Assembly: GCA_946885905.1 (NCBI GenBank)
Contig: CAMPHL010000183.1
Span: 1-5,949 of the forward strand
Direction: 5' to 3'
Source of the DNA: an uncultured Pseudomonadota bacterium
Lineage (GTDB): Bacteria > Pseudomonadota > Gammaproteobacteria > Burkholderiales > Usitatibacteraceae
Length of the DNA stretch: 5,949 nucleotides
Shown: positions 5,528 to 5,949 of the stretch, piece after piece
Layout: the number at the start of each line of letters is the position of its first letter
Numbering within the stretch: the stretch's first letter is position 1
Made by a program: the position numbers and the translations under genes
The notes under the pieces: generated by a model
Databases searched by the model: none
Told to the model about the DNA's origin: nothing
What the model saw: the letters and a program-made list of their open reading frames with translations, nothing else

Positions 5528-5949
5528 TCACTTGATCCAGCGCGCGACGATCTCGCGCAGGATATGCAGCTTCCTGTGGAAGAAGTGCTCCCCGCCCGGC
5601 ACGACCGCGACCGGGACCTCGCGGGCCGAGGCCCAGGCAAGCGAGTCGGAAAGCGGGACGGTCTCGTCGAGGTCGCCGTGCACCACGAGCGTGTTCTCCC
5701 ACGTGTGGCGGCCTGGCTCGCCCAGGGCCGGGTCCTCGGGATCGGGCGCATCGCCCATTCCGGCGGCCGTGATGCGCCGGAAGCCAGGCGCGACGAGCAG
5801 CAGTTGCGCGAAATCCGCCGTGGCGCTGGCGCGCGTGGCGATCGCGCCGCCGAAGGAGAAGCCCGCTAAATGCAACGGCAAGGCGGAATGTTGCGAGCGC
5901 GCCTCGTCGATCACGCGCAGCATGTCGTCGGTTTCGCCGCGTCCCTCGT
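5528..5949 (-). CDS. Serine alpha/beta hydrolase (COG2945-like), N-terminus beyond the right edge
   Basis: The frame runs to the right edge, leaving 139 visible C-terminal residues; the protein start is outside. The first visible residues, GRGETDD, match the segment that precedes the nucleophile helix in small COG2945-type hydrolases of about 210 residues. The triad is complete: nucleophile S31 in GFSFGG, acid D94 in HGDLDETVP and H121 in PGGEHFFH. An internal ATG at 5923 would cut through the conserved fold, so it is not the start. The enzyme is probably cytoplasmic and cleaves an ester or related bond; its substrate cannot be read from the sequence. It is the first visible gene of the minus-strand hydrolase-ATPase-permease operon. 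Its TGA overlaps one candidate ATPase start (GTGA). A link to the exported compound is only a suggestion from gene order. Confidence 0.9.
   Translation of the reverse strand, partial: EGRGETDDMLRVIDEARSQHSALPLHLAGFSFGGAIATRASATADFAQLLLVAPGFRRITAAGMGDAPDPEDPALGEPGRHTWENTLVVHGDLDETVPLSDSLAWASAREVPVAVVPGGEHFFHRKLHILREIVARWIK

Overview
The window is GC-rich, densely packed bacterial chromosome. It holds seven protein genes of real size, two of them cut by the window edges. The gene complement is a LytTR response regulator, a CamH/YrdA-type gamma carbonic anhydrase, a long VanZ-domain membrane protein, an OmpA-domain envelope protein and a NodI/NodJ-like ABC exporter. Together with GTG starts and strong G/C third-position bias, this suits a proteobacterium, most likely a betaproteobacterium. 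That placement is inference from family resemblance, because no 16S or other marker gene is present.

Left half, plus strand. Positions 2-451 hold the end of a small hydrophobic protein whose gene starts before the window. A LytTR-type response regulator (461-1213) follows after 9 bases. A 193-base intergenic stretch comes next, with two clear hairpins (1226-1247 and 1324-1357) and a possible 7-codon leader ORF (1387-1410) whose stop overlaps the GTG start of the gamma carbonic anhydrase (1407-1925). That gene overlaps a VanZ-domain membrane protein (1922-2986) by the 4-base ATGA arrangement.

Right half, minus strand, converging on the VanZ gene with only 21 bases between the stops. In transcription order, right to left, there is the C-terminal part of a serine alpha/beta hydrolase (running off the right edge), a NodI-like ABC ATPase (4590-5495, or from 5531), a NodJ-like ABC-2 permease (3811-4593), and a secreted OmpA-domain protein with a histidine-rich mature N-terminus (3008-3712). 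Hydrolase, ATPase and permease are so tightly packed that they look like one operon. The OmpA gene follows after a 98-base gap and has its own strong ribosome binding site.

Functionally the window is mostly envelope and transport housekeeping with one regulator. I see no mobile element, CRISPR array, tRNA, rRNA or defence system, and no convincing wholly new system. The signals most worth checking are the structured leader and leader ORF (or G-tract indel) before the carbonic anhydrase, the hairpin that covers the best ATPase ribosome binding site, the TctA-like stretch joined to an unrelated hydrophobic tail at the left edge, and the His-rich OmpA-family protein.
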